Positions 7,828-15,312 of a stretch of 41,221 nt of DNA are shown here, one piece after another. How positions within the stretch are numbered: position 1 is the stretch's first letter; each line of letters begins with the position of its first letter. Origin of the DNA: Microvirga arabica (GTDB lineage: Bacteria; Pseudomonadota; Alphaproteobacteria; Rhizobiales; Beijerinckiaceae); contig NZ_JAFBID010000058.1 in NCBI RefSeq assembly GCF_016811235.1, positions 1-41,221 of the forward strand. The letters are read 5' to 3'. Under the pieces are notes generated by a model. It was not told the origin of the DNA and searched no databases. It saw only the letters and a program-made list of their open reading frames with translations. The translations under genes were made by a program, and so were the position numbers.

Positions 7828-9359
7828 GCGGCTGGATCATCGCCCCCATCATCATCCCGGCCATGGCGGCGGCGCTGCTGCTGCTGCTCCGGCGGTCCCC
7901 GAACCTGCAGCGTCAGGTGTCGCTGGCGGCAACCGCTCTCCTGTGCCTGGCCAGCATCAGGCTTTTCATGCTCGCCATTGAGGGTGACGTTCTGTCCTAC
8001 AGGCTCGGAGACTGGCCGGCACCGTTCGGGATCGTCCTCGTGCTGGACCGGCTGTCCGCCACGATGGTCCTGCTCTCGGGCATTCTGGCGTCAGCCGTGA
8101 TGCTTCACGCCATCCGGGGATGGGACGAGAAGGGACACCATTTCCATCCTCTCTTCCAGTTCCAGCTCATGGGCATCAATGGGGCTTTTCTGACCGGGGA
8201 CGTGTTCAACCTGTTCGTTTTCTTCGAGGTGATGCTGATCGCCTCCTACGGGCTGCTTCTCCACGGCGGCGGACCACGCCGCCTCGGCGCAGGTTTCCAG
8301 TATGTGGCGATCAACCTCCTCGGCTCGACGCTGTTTCTCTTCGCCGTCGGTATCATCTACGGCGTAACCGGCACGCTCAACATGGCGGACCTGGCTGGGA
8401 AGGTCAGCCAGGTGGCCGCCGGCGATGTCGCGCTGCTGCGCACCGGCGCCCTGCTGCTGTTCCTGGTGTTCGCCCTGAAGGCCGCGCTGGTTCCCCTGCA
8501 TTGGTGGTTACCCACCGCCTATGCCGCAGCCCCTGCCCCCGTCGCAGCCCTCTTTGCCATCATGACCAAGGTAGGCGCTTACGCCATCATTCGTGTGTTC
8601 ACGCTCGTCTTCGGGGCAGAGGGAGGGGCTGCCGCATCCATCGCGGCGCCCTGGATCCTACCGGCTGCGTTGGCGACGCTTGCGATTGGCGCCATCGGCG
8701 TCCTGGCGAGCCGCGTGCTGGTCGACCTTGTTTGCTTCGCAGTGGTCTGGTCAATGGGCTCTCTTCTTGTTGCCGTGTCTCTCTTCGACGAGCGAAGCCT
8801 GACCGCTGCCCTCTACTACACCCTGCACTCGACTTTGATCGGAGGAGCCCTGTTCCTGCTCAGTGACCTGATCGCCTCCCGGCGGGGGCGCTCGCGCGAC
8901 GATCTTGAGCCCAGCCCTGTCATGGCGAATGCTGCGGTGCTGGGCGGCCTGTTCTTTCTCGCTGCCATTGCCATGAGCGGCCTGCCGCCCCTGTCCGGAT
9001 TCATCGGCAAGCTGATGATCCTCGATGCGACCCGCACCTCCGGTGCGGCCGGATGGATCTGGGGCATCGTGCTTGCAACAAGCCTGTTAGTCATCATCGG
9101 CTTCAGTCGGGCTGGCACGATGCTGTTCTGGAAGAGCGAGGCTGTAGCGGGCACCCTTGAGCCTCCAGCTCCCGCTCGCGCCGCCTCCCTAGCGCCAGCG
9201 GCGATTCTCATTGTCGGAACCGCCCTGCTCTCGCTTGGTGCCGGCCCGGTGACCCGACACCTGGAAGCAACGGCGCAGCAGCTCGTGACGCCGCAATCCT
9301 ATGTGGATGCGGTTCTGGGCCGACCGGCTCAGGCGCAACGGGCAACGGAGGTGCGGTGA
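7824..9359 (+). CDS. mnhD: Mrp antiporter subunit D
   Basis: A 511-residue NuoM/NuoN-like membrane subunit with about fourteen hydrophobic segments. The proton-antiporter domain signature is present: FFEVMLIASYGLLLHGGGPR (conserved Glu), FALKAALVPLHWWLPTAYAA and PVAALFAIMTKVGAYAIIRV (conserved Lys residues). With subunit A it forms the two antiporter-like modules of the Mrp complex. It starts in an ATGA overlap with mnhC and ends in a TGATG overlap with mnhE. Length is normal for the family and no disruptive change is seen. Confidence 0.93.
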   Translation: MSGWIIAPIIIPAMAAALLLLLRRSPNLQRQVSLAATALLCLASIRLFMLAIEGDVLSYRLGDWPAPFGIVLVLDRLSATMVLLSGILASAVMLHAIRGWDEKGHHFHPLFQFQLMGINGAFLTGDVFNLFVFFEVMLIASYGLLLHGGGPRRLGAGFQYVAINLLGSTLFLFAVGIIYGVTGTLNMADLAGKVSQVAAGDVALLRTGALLLFLVFALKAALVPLHWWLPTAYAAAPAPVAALFAIMTKVGAYAIIRVFTLVFGAEGGAAASIAAPWILPAALATLAIGAIGVLASRVLVDLVCFAVVWSMGSLLVAVSLFDERSLTAALYYTLHSTLIGGALFLLSDLIASRRGRSRDDLEPSPVMANAAVLGGLFFLAAIAMSGLPPLSGFIGKLMILDATRTSGAAGWIWGIVLATSLLVIIGFSRAGTMLFWKSEAVAGTLEPPAPARAASLAPAAILIVGTALLSLGAGPVTRHLEATAQQLVTPQSYVDAVLGRPAQAQRATEVR

Positions 9360-9847
9360 TGGCCCGGCTTTTTCCGCAACCGATCCTCAGCATCGTTATC
9401 GCGCTCGTCTGGGTGCTGCTCGTGAACGACATCTCGGCCGGTGCCGTGGCGCTCGGCATCCTTCTCGGCTGGGGGATCCCGAAGCTGACGAGCCGCTACT
9501 GGCCAGACAAGCCACGTATCCGGCGGCCTTTCGCGGTCCTGGAGTACTTCGGCATCGTGCTGAAGGACATCGCCGTTTCGAACGTTCAGGTGGCCTATTG
9601 GGTTCTGTTCCGGCGCGGCGACACGCTCCGGTCCCAGTACGTCACCGTTCCGCTCGACCTGACCACGGCAGAGGCCATCACAGCCTTGGCGGGAACTATC
9701 ACATTGACCCCGGGCACCGTCAGCGCAGACCTCTCCGCCGACGGACGCTCGCTGCTTGTCCATTGCTTGGAGACCACCGATCCCGCCGCGACCGTCGCCC
9801 AGATCAAGGAGCGCTACGAGCGCCGCCTCAAGGAGATCTTCGAATGA
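9359..9847 (+). CDS. mnhE: Mrp antiporter subunit E
   Basis: A 162-residue subunit with two or three N-terminal hydrophobic segments and a cytosolic C-terminal domain. The stretch VLKDIAVSNVQVAYWVL and the motif ITLTPGTVSADLSADGRSLL are typical of MrpE, a subunit that has no complex I homologue and is needed for assembly. I chose the ATG at 9359, which shares its A with the mnhD stop and follows GGAGGTGCGG. A GTG three bases earlier (9356) would add one residue. The stop overlaps the mnhF start by four bases. Confidence 0.92.
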   Translation: MARLFPQPILSIVIALVWVLLVNDISAGAVALGILLGWGIPKLTSRYWPDKPRIRRPFAVLEYFGIVLKDIAVSNVQVAYWVLFRRGDTLRSQYVTVPLDLTTAEAITALAGTITLTPGTVSADLSADGRSLLVHCLETTDPAATVAQIKERYERRLKEIFE

Positions 9848-10113
9848 TCGACATCGCCTGCATCATCGCCACCGCGACCATCGCAGTCGCAAGCCTTCTG
9901 ACCCTTTACCGCCTGACGCGCGGCCCTGGCGTGCTCGACCGGATTCTGGCTCTCGATACCTTGGTGATCAATACCATCGGGCTGATCGTGGTCATTGGTC
10001 TGTGGTTTCGCACGACGATGTACTTCGAGACGGCCCTCCTCTTCGCCATGGTCGGCTTCGTGACCACCGTCGCCCTGTGCAAATACCTCCTGCGCGGCAA
10101 CATCATTGAATGA
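9844..10113 (+). CDS. mnhF: Mrp antiporter subunit F
   Basis: An 89-residue protein with three hydrophobic segments. YRLTRGPGVLDRILALDTL is the characteristic MrpF loop, carrying an Asp conserved in the family and thought to matter for Na+ or bile-salt transport in related proteins. It starts in an ATGA overlap with mnhE and ends in an ATGA overlap with mnhG, so all the small subunits are translationally coupled. A longer open frame upstream is only mnhE read out of phase. Confidence 0.92.
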   Translation: MIDIACIIATATIAVASLLTLYRLTRGPGVLDRILALDTLVINTIGLIVVIGLWFRTTMYFETALLFAMVGFVTTVALCKYLLRGNIIE

Positions 10114-10520
10114 GAAGCCTCATGGTCATCGTGGAAGTCGTCATCTCCCTTCTCGTCCTCGTCGGCTCGTTCTTTCTCTTCGTCGGCTCACTGGGGCTCG
10201 CCAAATTGCCGGATCTGATGCGGCGCCTTCACGGTCCGACGAAAGCGACTACTCTCGGCATTGGCTCGATGTTGATCGCGTCCATGCTGTATTTCTGGGC
10301 GGTCGAGGGAAATCCATCGATTCACGAGCTCCTGATCACCCTGTTTCTGTTCCTGACCGCACCTGTGACCGCACAGATGATTGCCAAGGCTCATATCCTT
10401 CGCGAGACCCGGGAACGGAAAGCGCTCCCCGACACCGGCCGATCTGTTGGCTGGGCTACGCTCGATCCTGCGGAGGCCGATGAGCGTTCGGAAGTCACGC
10501 GGACGATCTCAACTCCATAA
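10110..10520 (+). CDS. mnhG: Mrp antiporter subunit G
   Basis: A 136-residue last subunit of the Mrp operon, with three hydrophobic segments at about residues 4-28, 45-65 and 70-92. The MrpG signature GLAKLPDLMRRLHGPTKATT is clear, and HILRETRERKALP follows the last membrane segment. The tail from about residue 105 is hydrophilic and variable. It closes the complete A/B-C-D-E-F-G set, so the complex should be functional as encoded. No clear intrinsic terminator separates it from the next gene 62 bases downstream. Confidence 0.92.
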   Translation: MRSLMVIVEVVISLLVLVGSFFLFVGSLGLAKLPDLMRRLHGPTKATTLGIGSMLIASMLYFWAVEGNPSIHELLITLFLFLTAPVTAQMIAKAHILRETRERKALPDTGRSVGWATLDPAEADERSEVTRTISTP

Positions 10521-10582
10521 CGGCCGCCACATGAGGCACGGGTCACATCCTTTTTGCTGCTGATGAATAGAAAAGAGGTCAC

Positions 10583-11446
10583 ATGCAGCCTGGAACTGTC
10601 CCGAGGATCACGCAGAAATTCGGGCTTGGGCATCATCCTGGAACGGTGGCCTGCCTCCTTCTGGGCGGCCAAGCCCAACCTGCTACGATTGCGATGTCAT
10701 TCGAAATCACGGCTGCTCACGCCATGCGGCTGACGGCAGTCGCTCCAGTTGATCCTTTCACTCCCCCGCCACGCCCTACCTTCAGTCACAGCTTGCGGTC
10801 TTTGGTCGAGGATATTGACCCCGTAGCCATGCACCAATCCGCAAGGTCAGCGATTGAGGAGTTCGAAGCTCACGGCCATGACAATAGGCTCCGGGTAAGC
10901 CGGGTTGTTGGCGGATCAGACATTCGGGAGTTGACCGCGAAGGCGGCTGAGTCCGACCTTGTGCTCGTTCCCGCCAATGTGGGAATGGATGGAGGCTGGG
11001 CGGAGGGCTGGAGCGAGGTCGCAGAGTTTCTCGTGCGGCGCAGCGACGTCGCTATTCTCCGGGTTTCGCGCAAACCGCTCAACGTCAGGAAAGTTGTTTT
11101 CGTCCTTTCCAGCACGGAAAGGTGCTCACAGCTGGCGCGTGGATATTTGGAGCTCGGTCTCTGGCCAGAAGCCAGCATTTCGATCCTGCCCATCGGAGAA
11201 TATCGTCCGGGTGTGGCGGAGAACGTCAGGGAGCAGCTTGACCTGCTTCGTACCCGATCCCGTAATGCAGCGCTTCTCCCGCCGATTGATCTCGACTTTG
11301 AGGCAGCCGATCTGGAGCAGGTCCTGTCGCCGTTCCAGGCTGCTGTGATGGGGCATCTGTCCTACAGGGCGGGCTGGTTCGACTCGGTGAGATCGGACCC
11401 ATTTGAAGTCGTCGCCTCGCGTGCTCCTGTGGTTCTTGTCCCTTGA
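10583..11446 (+). CDS. Universal-stress-protein-like protein (tandem USP fold, divergent)
   Basis: A 287-residue soluble protein that looks like two diverged universal stress domains in tandem. Each half ends in the beta-strand pattern typical of USPs (SDVAILRVSR near residue 160, VASRAPVVLVP at the very end), and IRELTAKAAESDLVLVPA resembles the helix plus strand that precedes the nucleotide site. The ATP-binding G-x2-G-x9-G pattern is not evident, so nucleotide binding is doubtful. The start at 10583 follows AGAGGTCAC. It lies 62 bases after mnhG in the same direction and may be co-transcribed with the ion-stress operon. A second, broken copy of its 3' end lies at 13337-13570. Assignment is by pattern only. 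Confidence 0.6.
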   Translation: MQPGTVPRITQKFGLGHHPGTVACLLLGGQAQPATIAMSFEITAAHAMRLTAVAPVDPFTPPPRPTFSHSLRSLVEDIDPVAMHQSARSAIEEFEAHGHDNRLRVSRVVGGSDIRELTAKAAESDLVLVPANVGMDGGWAEGWSEVAEFLVRRSDVAILRVSRKPLNVRKVVFVLSSTERCSQLARGYLELGLWPEASISILPIGEYRPGVAENVREQLDLLRTRSRNAALLPPIDLDFEAADLEQVLSPFQAAVMGHLSYRAGWFDSVRSDPFEVVASRAPVVLVP

Positions 11447-11560
11447 AAGCGGTCCTGCCGTTCAATCGCGGCGACCTGCGGGCCTGAATAGTTGGAGTGA
11501 GGCCGTTATGCTGCTGACGGCTTGGGAGCCTGCTCATGCAGCGCGGTGGACGCAGCCCGG
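11317..11560 (+). repeat. Copy A of a diverged duplicated segment
   Basis: This stretch aligns with 13434-13690 at DNA and protein level. Shared parts in order are the stress-protein 3' end (LEQVLSPF...RAGWFDSVRSD here, PEQILSPF...RASWFESVKSD there), the sequence after the stop (tgaaagcggtcctgccg against tgagggctgctcctgccg), a gap of about 90 bases, and a start codon followed by ggacgcagcccgg. In copy A the short frame beginning at the ATG at 11536 (MQRGGRSPGPW) runs out of phase into the PRC-barrel gene. Confidence 0.6.
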
Positions 11561-11941
11561 GCCCGTGGACCTGCTTGGCCGTCCTGGCTCGTCGCCAGCA
11601 CTGCCGGCGCGCAGCAGAACGCCCTCGTCCAGACTGGCTTGATCCCAAACCTCAATGGGCTGACGGAGGTGGATGACGACGACCGCATGGTCCAGCCCTG
11701 GAACATCTCGGTGGACCGTGTCGAGGACATGGATCTGTCCTCGCCTCCGGCACAGAAAATCGCTGAGATCGAAGAGTTGTTGCAGCCCCCCTCTGGCCGG
11801 ATAACAGCCTCGGTGGTGGAAATCGATGTACCCGGCGCTGATGAGCGGGAAGTGGTTGTCGGCGTCGATCAGGTGAACCTGCAAGGTGAGCGTCTGACCA
11901 CGGGCCTGACGGCAGACCAGCTCCGGACCATGCCGAATTGA
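11522..11941 (+). CDS. PRC-barrel domain protein with rebuilt or damaged N-terminus
   Basis: The C-terminal part from about residue 56 (MVQPWNISVDRVEDMDL) resembles small PRC-barrel proteins: KIAEIEELLQPPSGRITASV, then DEREVVVGVDQVNLQGERL and LTADQLRTMPN. These patterns match the secreted PRC-barrel family also present at 3555. The N-terminus is abnormal. The only in-frame upstream start is TTG at 11522, and the residues before LVASTAGAQQNALVQ (which look like the end of a signal peptide) come from DNA that in another frame is a relic of a different gene. Internal starts at GTG 11669 or ATG 11687 are possible; GGAGGT at about 11665 would fit loosely. Without a signal peptide the product would stay cytosolic. 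It may be a decaying gene. Confidence 0.5.
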   Translation: MGACSCSAVDAARARGPAWPSWLVASTAGAQQNALVQTGLIPNLNGLTEVDDDDRMVQPWNISVDRVEDMDLSSPPAQKIAEIEELLQPPSGRITASVVEIDVPGADEREVVVGVDQVNLQGERLTTGLTADQLRTMPN

Positions 11942-12202
11942 AAGCAGTAGTGCCAAAGCCCCGACACTCAGGAGGTTCAGGCACGGTCGTCAATACCGAA
12001 AGCCGCTGGTCGCAAGTGGTATGGCGAATGCAGCCGAAGGGGCTATGACGTCCTGCTCCCCGGTACTCCTCAATCGCGCGATCCGTAAACCTCACTGGCA
12101 GCACGGGTCGATCAGCTAAGCTCTCTCTCTACCTGCGTCCGATATCGCCGAATAAACTGGAGCAGGGTTGAATAGGTATTCGGCCAGTACCATCCATGAC
12201 GG

Positions 12203-13228
12203 ATGGAGAAGCGAATTGAACTCACAAACGCAATCGGCCAGGTACTTCAGCAGGTTACAAACGCGCCAGCACAGGACATTCACATCGAGGGCAAGCCCCT
12301 GCGGGGCGGCATCGAGGCTTCTGGTGTCACCCTGGTGACGGTGCGCTACCGCAGCCATTCCCACCGTCAGCAGATGTTCCGGCTCGTCGCGAAGCAGCTG
12401 ACGGGCCGCCCTGCGCGTGAGGCTGCGGTTTATCAAGGTCTTGTGGCCGCGCACGCTCGAAACCTGGCTCCCGGGCTTCTGGCGGTCGAGGAGTCCGGAC
12501 CCGGCAACGTTCTCCTGCTGATCGAGGCCGTTCGCCGGACGACCTCTTGGCCGTGGCGCAGCCTCAAGGCGGGAGAGGAGCTTCTGGTCCGCTTGGCGGA
12601 ACTCCATGCGGACGCCGCGGGGGCGGCGGCGCTTGTTCCCGAATGGGACTATGAGGAAGACCTCCAGGCTGTCGCAGAGCAGACACGGGAGGCCCTGGAA
12701 AATTGCCGGAGCGACCCCGACCTGGCGATCCTGGTGCGAGACCTGCCGGCTCTCGACCGGGTGGTTCGCGCCCTTCCTGCCCTCAGGAGGCAGTTGCTGT
12801 CTGAACGCCCGTTCGGCTCTCGGCCCATTCATGGCGATCTCCACCCCGGCAACGTCCTCATGGGTCGGCGGCACGGGCAGGATAAGCCGATCCTCCTCGA
12901 CTGGGGCCGGGCGCGTGTCGCCTCGCCGCTGGAGGATGTCAGCTCGTGGCTGCAGGCGGTCGGCTATTGGGAGCCGGAGGGCCGGCGGCGTCACGACACG
13001 TTGCTCGCCTCCTACCTGTCGGCGATGGGCATGGACCGGAGGCTGACCCCTTCGGTGCGGGCAGTATACTGGATGGCTGCGGCGTCGAACGCTTTGTCAG
13101 GTGCCCTGCTCCATCATCTGCGCATCGCAAGGAACGGCTGTCAGTCCTCGCGGCAGCGCGCCGCCGCGGCCAGGGCTGCCCAGGACGCGCTCCGCGTTGT
13201 CCGCCGGGCGGATGCGTGGTGGCGATGA
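12203..13228 (+). CDS. APH/choline-kinase-fold phosphotransferase of unknown substrate
   Basis: A 341-residue cytosolic protein of the aminoglycoside phosphotransferase (APH) superfamily, a kinase-like fold that phosphorylates small hydroxyl substrates. The catalytic loop HGDLHPGNVLM lies near residue 210 and the metal-binding DWGRARV near residue 233, corresponding to the HxDxxxxN and DFG-like motifs. N-lobe strands (EASGVTLVTVRYR) and a possible ATP Lys region (FRLVAKQL) precede them. The family includes aminoglycoside, macrolide, choline and homoserine kinases; nothing here identifies the substrate, and a resistance role should not be assumed. The ATG at 12203 has only a weak ribosome site. 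The 261-base gap upstream (11942-12202) shows no gene. Confidence 0.75.
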   Translation: MEKRIELTNAIGQVLQQVTNAPAQDIHIEGKPLRGGIEASGVTLVTVRYRSHSHRQQMFRLVAKQLTGRPAREAAVYQGLVAAHARNLAPGLLAVEESGPGNVLLLIEAVRRTTSWPWRSLKAGEELLVRLAELHADAAGAAALVPEWDYEEDLQAVAEQTREALENCRSDPDLAILVRDLPALDRVVRALPALRRQLLSERPFGSRPIHGDLHPGNVLMGRRHGQDKPILLDWGRARVASPLEDVSSWLQAVGYWEPEGRRRHDTLLASYLSAMGMDRRLTPSVRAVYWMAAASNALSGALLHHLRIARNGCQSSRQRAAAARAAQDALRVVRRADAWWR

Positions 13229-13336
13229 AGTGGCTGCTCTGAAGCAATCACCCACGCCACCAGAAGCAGTTAGCGGGTGCTGTGCCACACGCTCGTTAGG
13301 GGAAGTGAAGCTTCCGGGTGAGGCCACGTCGGAGCC

Positions 13337-13570
13337 GCTGGGGCCATCGCGAACGCGTTTGTGGAGGTGGCCAACAAAACGAAGTCGAACCGCAACCACG
13401 TTCCAACTCGCGACCCGGAGCTTGTAGGGATAGCTCCGGAGCAAATTCTCTCCCCCTTTTCGGGCCGCGGTGGTGAGTGTCCGAGCTGCCGCGCCAGCTG
13501 GTTCGAATCAGTCAAATCTGACTTGTTCAAGATTGCCGCCTCACGCTTTCCAATGCCTCTTGTCTTTTGA
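13337..13570 (+). pseudogene. Decayed 3' fragment of a second USP-like gene
   Basis: Read in frame from 13337, the fragment GAIANAFVEVANKTKSNRNH continues to PEQILSPF and then to RASWFESVKSDLFKIAASR. It aligns with the last 70 residues or so of the USP-like protein at 10583-11446 (GVAENVREQLDLLRTRSRNA, LEQVLSPF, RAGWFDSVRSDPFEVVASR). Between SPF and RASWF the best frame changes briefly: FRAAVV in another frame matches FQAAVM of the intact copy, which shows indels. No start codon or N-terminal part is found, so this is a dead paralogue. The region 13229-13336 just upstream shows nothing recognisable. Confidence 0.65.
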
Positions 13571-13690
13571 GGGCTGCTCCTGCCGCCCGATGGCAGCCCA
13601 CCGGCGTGCCGAACAATACGAATCGCGAACCGTTGTCTTGCGGACCGCTCGGGAGCTCGATAATGCAGCACAATGGACGCAGCCCGGTTC
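13434..13690 (+). repeat. Copy B of a diverged duplicated segment
   Basis: This is the partner of 11317-11560. It keeps the same order and spacing: the USP-like 3' end, the stop, about 90 bases, then an ATG followed by the codons for MQ..GRSP. The distance from stop to that ATG is close to 90 bases in both copies, which argues for descent from one two-gene locus rather than chance similarity. Confidence 0.6.
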
Positions 13691-14013
13691 TCTGGGCCAC
13701 GGGGGCCCTCATCCTGCTGATGGGAATTGGCCTCGGCGTCGGCGGCGTCTGGCTCGCCGTAATCATCAATGATCCGCTCTATGCTGTTGATCTTGCGCTC
13801 TCTGATATTGGGCTCGTCTATGTATTCGAACCCCTGGTGCGCGAGTATCTGCGAGTAGAGCGTTTGATCCAAGTTTTACCGGAAGCGTCCATTGAGGAGC
13901 CTGGCCTATTTCTTTACTTCCCGCGGCGAGCCTCTCTGTCGCCGAAGCTGCGAGCGTTCATTGATACGGCGAAGGCCGTACTCAGGCCTGATGCGATGGG
14001 CCCAGCCGCTTAA
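13663..14013 (+). CDS. Chimeric ORF: dehydrogenase-like membrane anchor joined to a LysR C-terminus
   Basis: The 116-residue frame from the ATG at 13663 has two unrelated halves. Residues 1-33 (MQHNGRSPVLWATGALILLM, then GIGLGVGGVWLAVII) are one transmembrane segment resembling the N-terminus of membrane-bound PQQ glucose dehydrogenase. From about residue 34 the sequence is the last third of a LysR effector-binding domain: INDPLYAVDLALSDIGLVYV, then FEPLVREYL and EEPGLFLYFPRRASL. This is the piece that normally follows a strand of the form 'vnd'. The join is in frame. It is most likely an accidental fusion of two gene remnants. If translated, the product would be a one-pass anchored LysR fragment without DNA-binding domain. 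Its end overlaps the convergent LysR gene by four bases. Confidence 0.5.
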   Translation: MQHNGRSPVLWATGALILLMGIGLGVGGVWLAVIINDPLYAVDLALSDIGLVYVFEPLVREYLRVERLIQVLPEASIEEPGLFLYFPRRASLSPKLRAFIDTAKAVLRPDAMGPAA

Positions 14014-14948
14014 GTCATGGAGTTCGTCCCGCTATGTGTGAACGCTGCAACTGCAGCAGCTGAAGACTGCTCAACAGCCAATTCGGCCTTGAGCCAGTCA
14101 CGGAAGGCTGCAGCGGCTCGCGTCATTGGTGCCGACCGAGCCGTCACGAACCAGTAGGATATGCCCGTGTCGTAGCGGTCGGGAAAAGGCGCCACGAGAC
14201 GCCCCATGGCGATGGCATCGCAGGCGAGCGTCTCCCAGCCGAGGAATACGCCCTGGCCTGCCACCGCCGCATCCAGGCAGAGCGACGCGTCCGAGAAGAC
14301 GGGCCCATCCCCGAGGATGGACTCGTCGAGCCCGTTGGGTCCGAGCCACGCGTTCCAGCCGAACATGGGCGTTGGCTCCCGGATGATCGGCACAGCGGCG
14401 AGGTCGCGCGGGTGGCGCAGGCGTTCCCCTATTGCCGCGCTGCACACGGGGAAGATGAGCTGGTCGAGCAGCTTCTCGGCCTTCACATTCGGCCAGCCGC
14501 CGCGGCCAACCCGGATGCATACATCCACGTCCGAGGAGCCGGGGTCGACCAGGGAGACGTCCGCGTCGATGCGGATGCGGATGTCGGGATGCTGCTCCCG
14601 GAAGCGCTGCAGGCGCCAGACCAGCCACTTGCTGGCGAAGACCGGCGCGACCGATACGGTTAGCACCCCCTCGCGCCGCCGCTCAGCGAGTGTCAGCCCG
14701 GTCGAGATCTCGGCAAAGCCCGCGCTCAGGTAGCGCAGCACGTCCTGCCCGAAGGCGGTGGGCCTGAGGCCCTTCGGGTGCCGCTCGAACAGAGGGCGGC
14801 CGAACTGCTCCTCGGCCTTCAGGATCTGCTGGCTCACCGCCCCGACCGTGACGCCGAGCTCCTCGGCCGCGGCGCGCAGGTTGCCGAGACGCCCGGCCGC
14901 TTCGAGTGCGCGCAGGCCATTGAGATGAAAGCGGTTCAGGTTTCGCAT
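14010..14948 (-). CDS. LysR-family transcriptional regulator, GcvA-like
   Basis: A 312-residue cytosolic regulator. The N-terminal winged helix-turn-helix reads GNLRAAAEELGVTVGAVSQQ at residues 23-42, followed by the linker helix and LFERHPKGLRPTAFGQ. The C-terminal effector-binding domain contains DVDVCIRVGRGGWPNVKAEK and ASLCLDAAVAGQGVFLGWE, patterns of the GcvA/AmpR-like subgroup. Length is normal and no damage is seen. It overlaps the end of the chimeric ORF by four bases in convergent orientation. Upstream (14949-15312) lies a small possible gene and then the arginase-family gene in the opposite direction, which is the likeliest target by the usual divergent arrangement, though the gap is large. 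Confidence 0.88.
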   Translation of the reverse strand: MRNLNRFHLNGLRALEAAGRLGNLRAAAEELGVTVGAVSQQILKAEEQFGRPLFERHPKGLRPTAFGQDVLRYLSAGFAEISTGLTLAERRREGVLTVSVAPVFASKWLVWRLQRFREQHPDIRIRIDADVSLVDPGSSDVDVCIRVGRGGWPNVKAEKLLDQLIFPVCSAAIGERLRHPRDLAAVPIIREPTPMFGWNAWLGPNGLDESILGDGPVFSDASLCLDAAVAGQGVFLGWETLACDAIAMGRLVAPFPDRYDTGISYWFVTARSAPMTRAAAAFRDWLKAELAVEQSSAAAVAAFTHSGTNSMT

Positions 14949-15012
14949 ATAGCTTTTCTAAAGCCAGCAGCAGAAAAACGCCATTCCTTCGCGGCCGGGG
15001 AAGGTTCAGGAT

Positions 15013-15237
15013 TTGTGCATGATGAACCTACTGTCGCGGCTCACACACTGTTTTCTTCGGCCGTCAACCGACTGGGAGGCTATAGCACGCCTTGAGTGCC
15101 AGCAGGATCCCCTATCCCATCCGGCCCTACAGCGGATGTCTCTCGAACAACTCGCAGACCTTCCATTCGAGCGCGGAGCATCCTTGTATCAGGTTCCACC
15201 TGCGAACCGGGCCGAACCTGCATATGGCTCCAGTTGA
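15013..15237 (+). CDS. Possible small protein with a DPLSHPAL...LADLP motif
   Basis: A 74-residue frame beginning MCMMNLLSRLTHCFLRPSTD (the second ATG at 15022 is an alternative start). The core WEAIARLECQQDPLSHPALQ followed by RMSLEQLADLPFER looks like short hydrophilic proteins I associate with Methylobacteriaceae, where a DPLSHP motif precedes ADLP. I cannot assign a function. It lies alone in the 364-base gap between the LysR and arginase genes, without a strong ribosome site. Confidence 0.35.
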   Translation: MCMMNLLSRLTHCFLRPSTDWEAIARLECQQDPLSHPALQRMSLEQLADLPFERGASLYQVPPANRAEPAYGSS

Positions 15238-15312
15238 CAATTTCCGGCTCCGAACTGCCGTTCTCATACGCTTCGGTCTGCAAACCCGCACGAAGCATAA
15301 GCGAGAGGCGCC

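Noticed and set aside
12116..12994. 292-codon open frame on the minus strand opposite the phosphotransferase gene
   Set aside because: It is antisense to a gene with clear APH motifs, has no family pattern or ribosome site, and is the usual shadow frame of high-GC coding DNA.
12203..13228. Calling the APH-fold gene an antibiotic resistance gene
   Set aside because: Only superfamily motifs are present; most chromosomal members of this fold are not resistance enzymes and nothing points to an aminoglycoside substrate.
13270..13872. 200-codon minus-strand frame over the decayed USP fragment and the chimeric ORF
   Set aside because: The plus-strand readings there match known families, while the minus-strand product has no pattern; it is probably open by chance in high-GC DNA.
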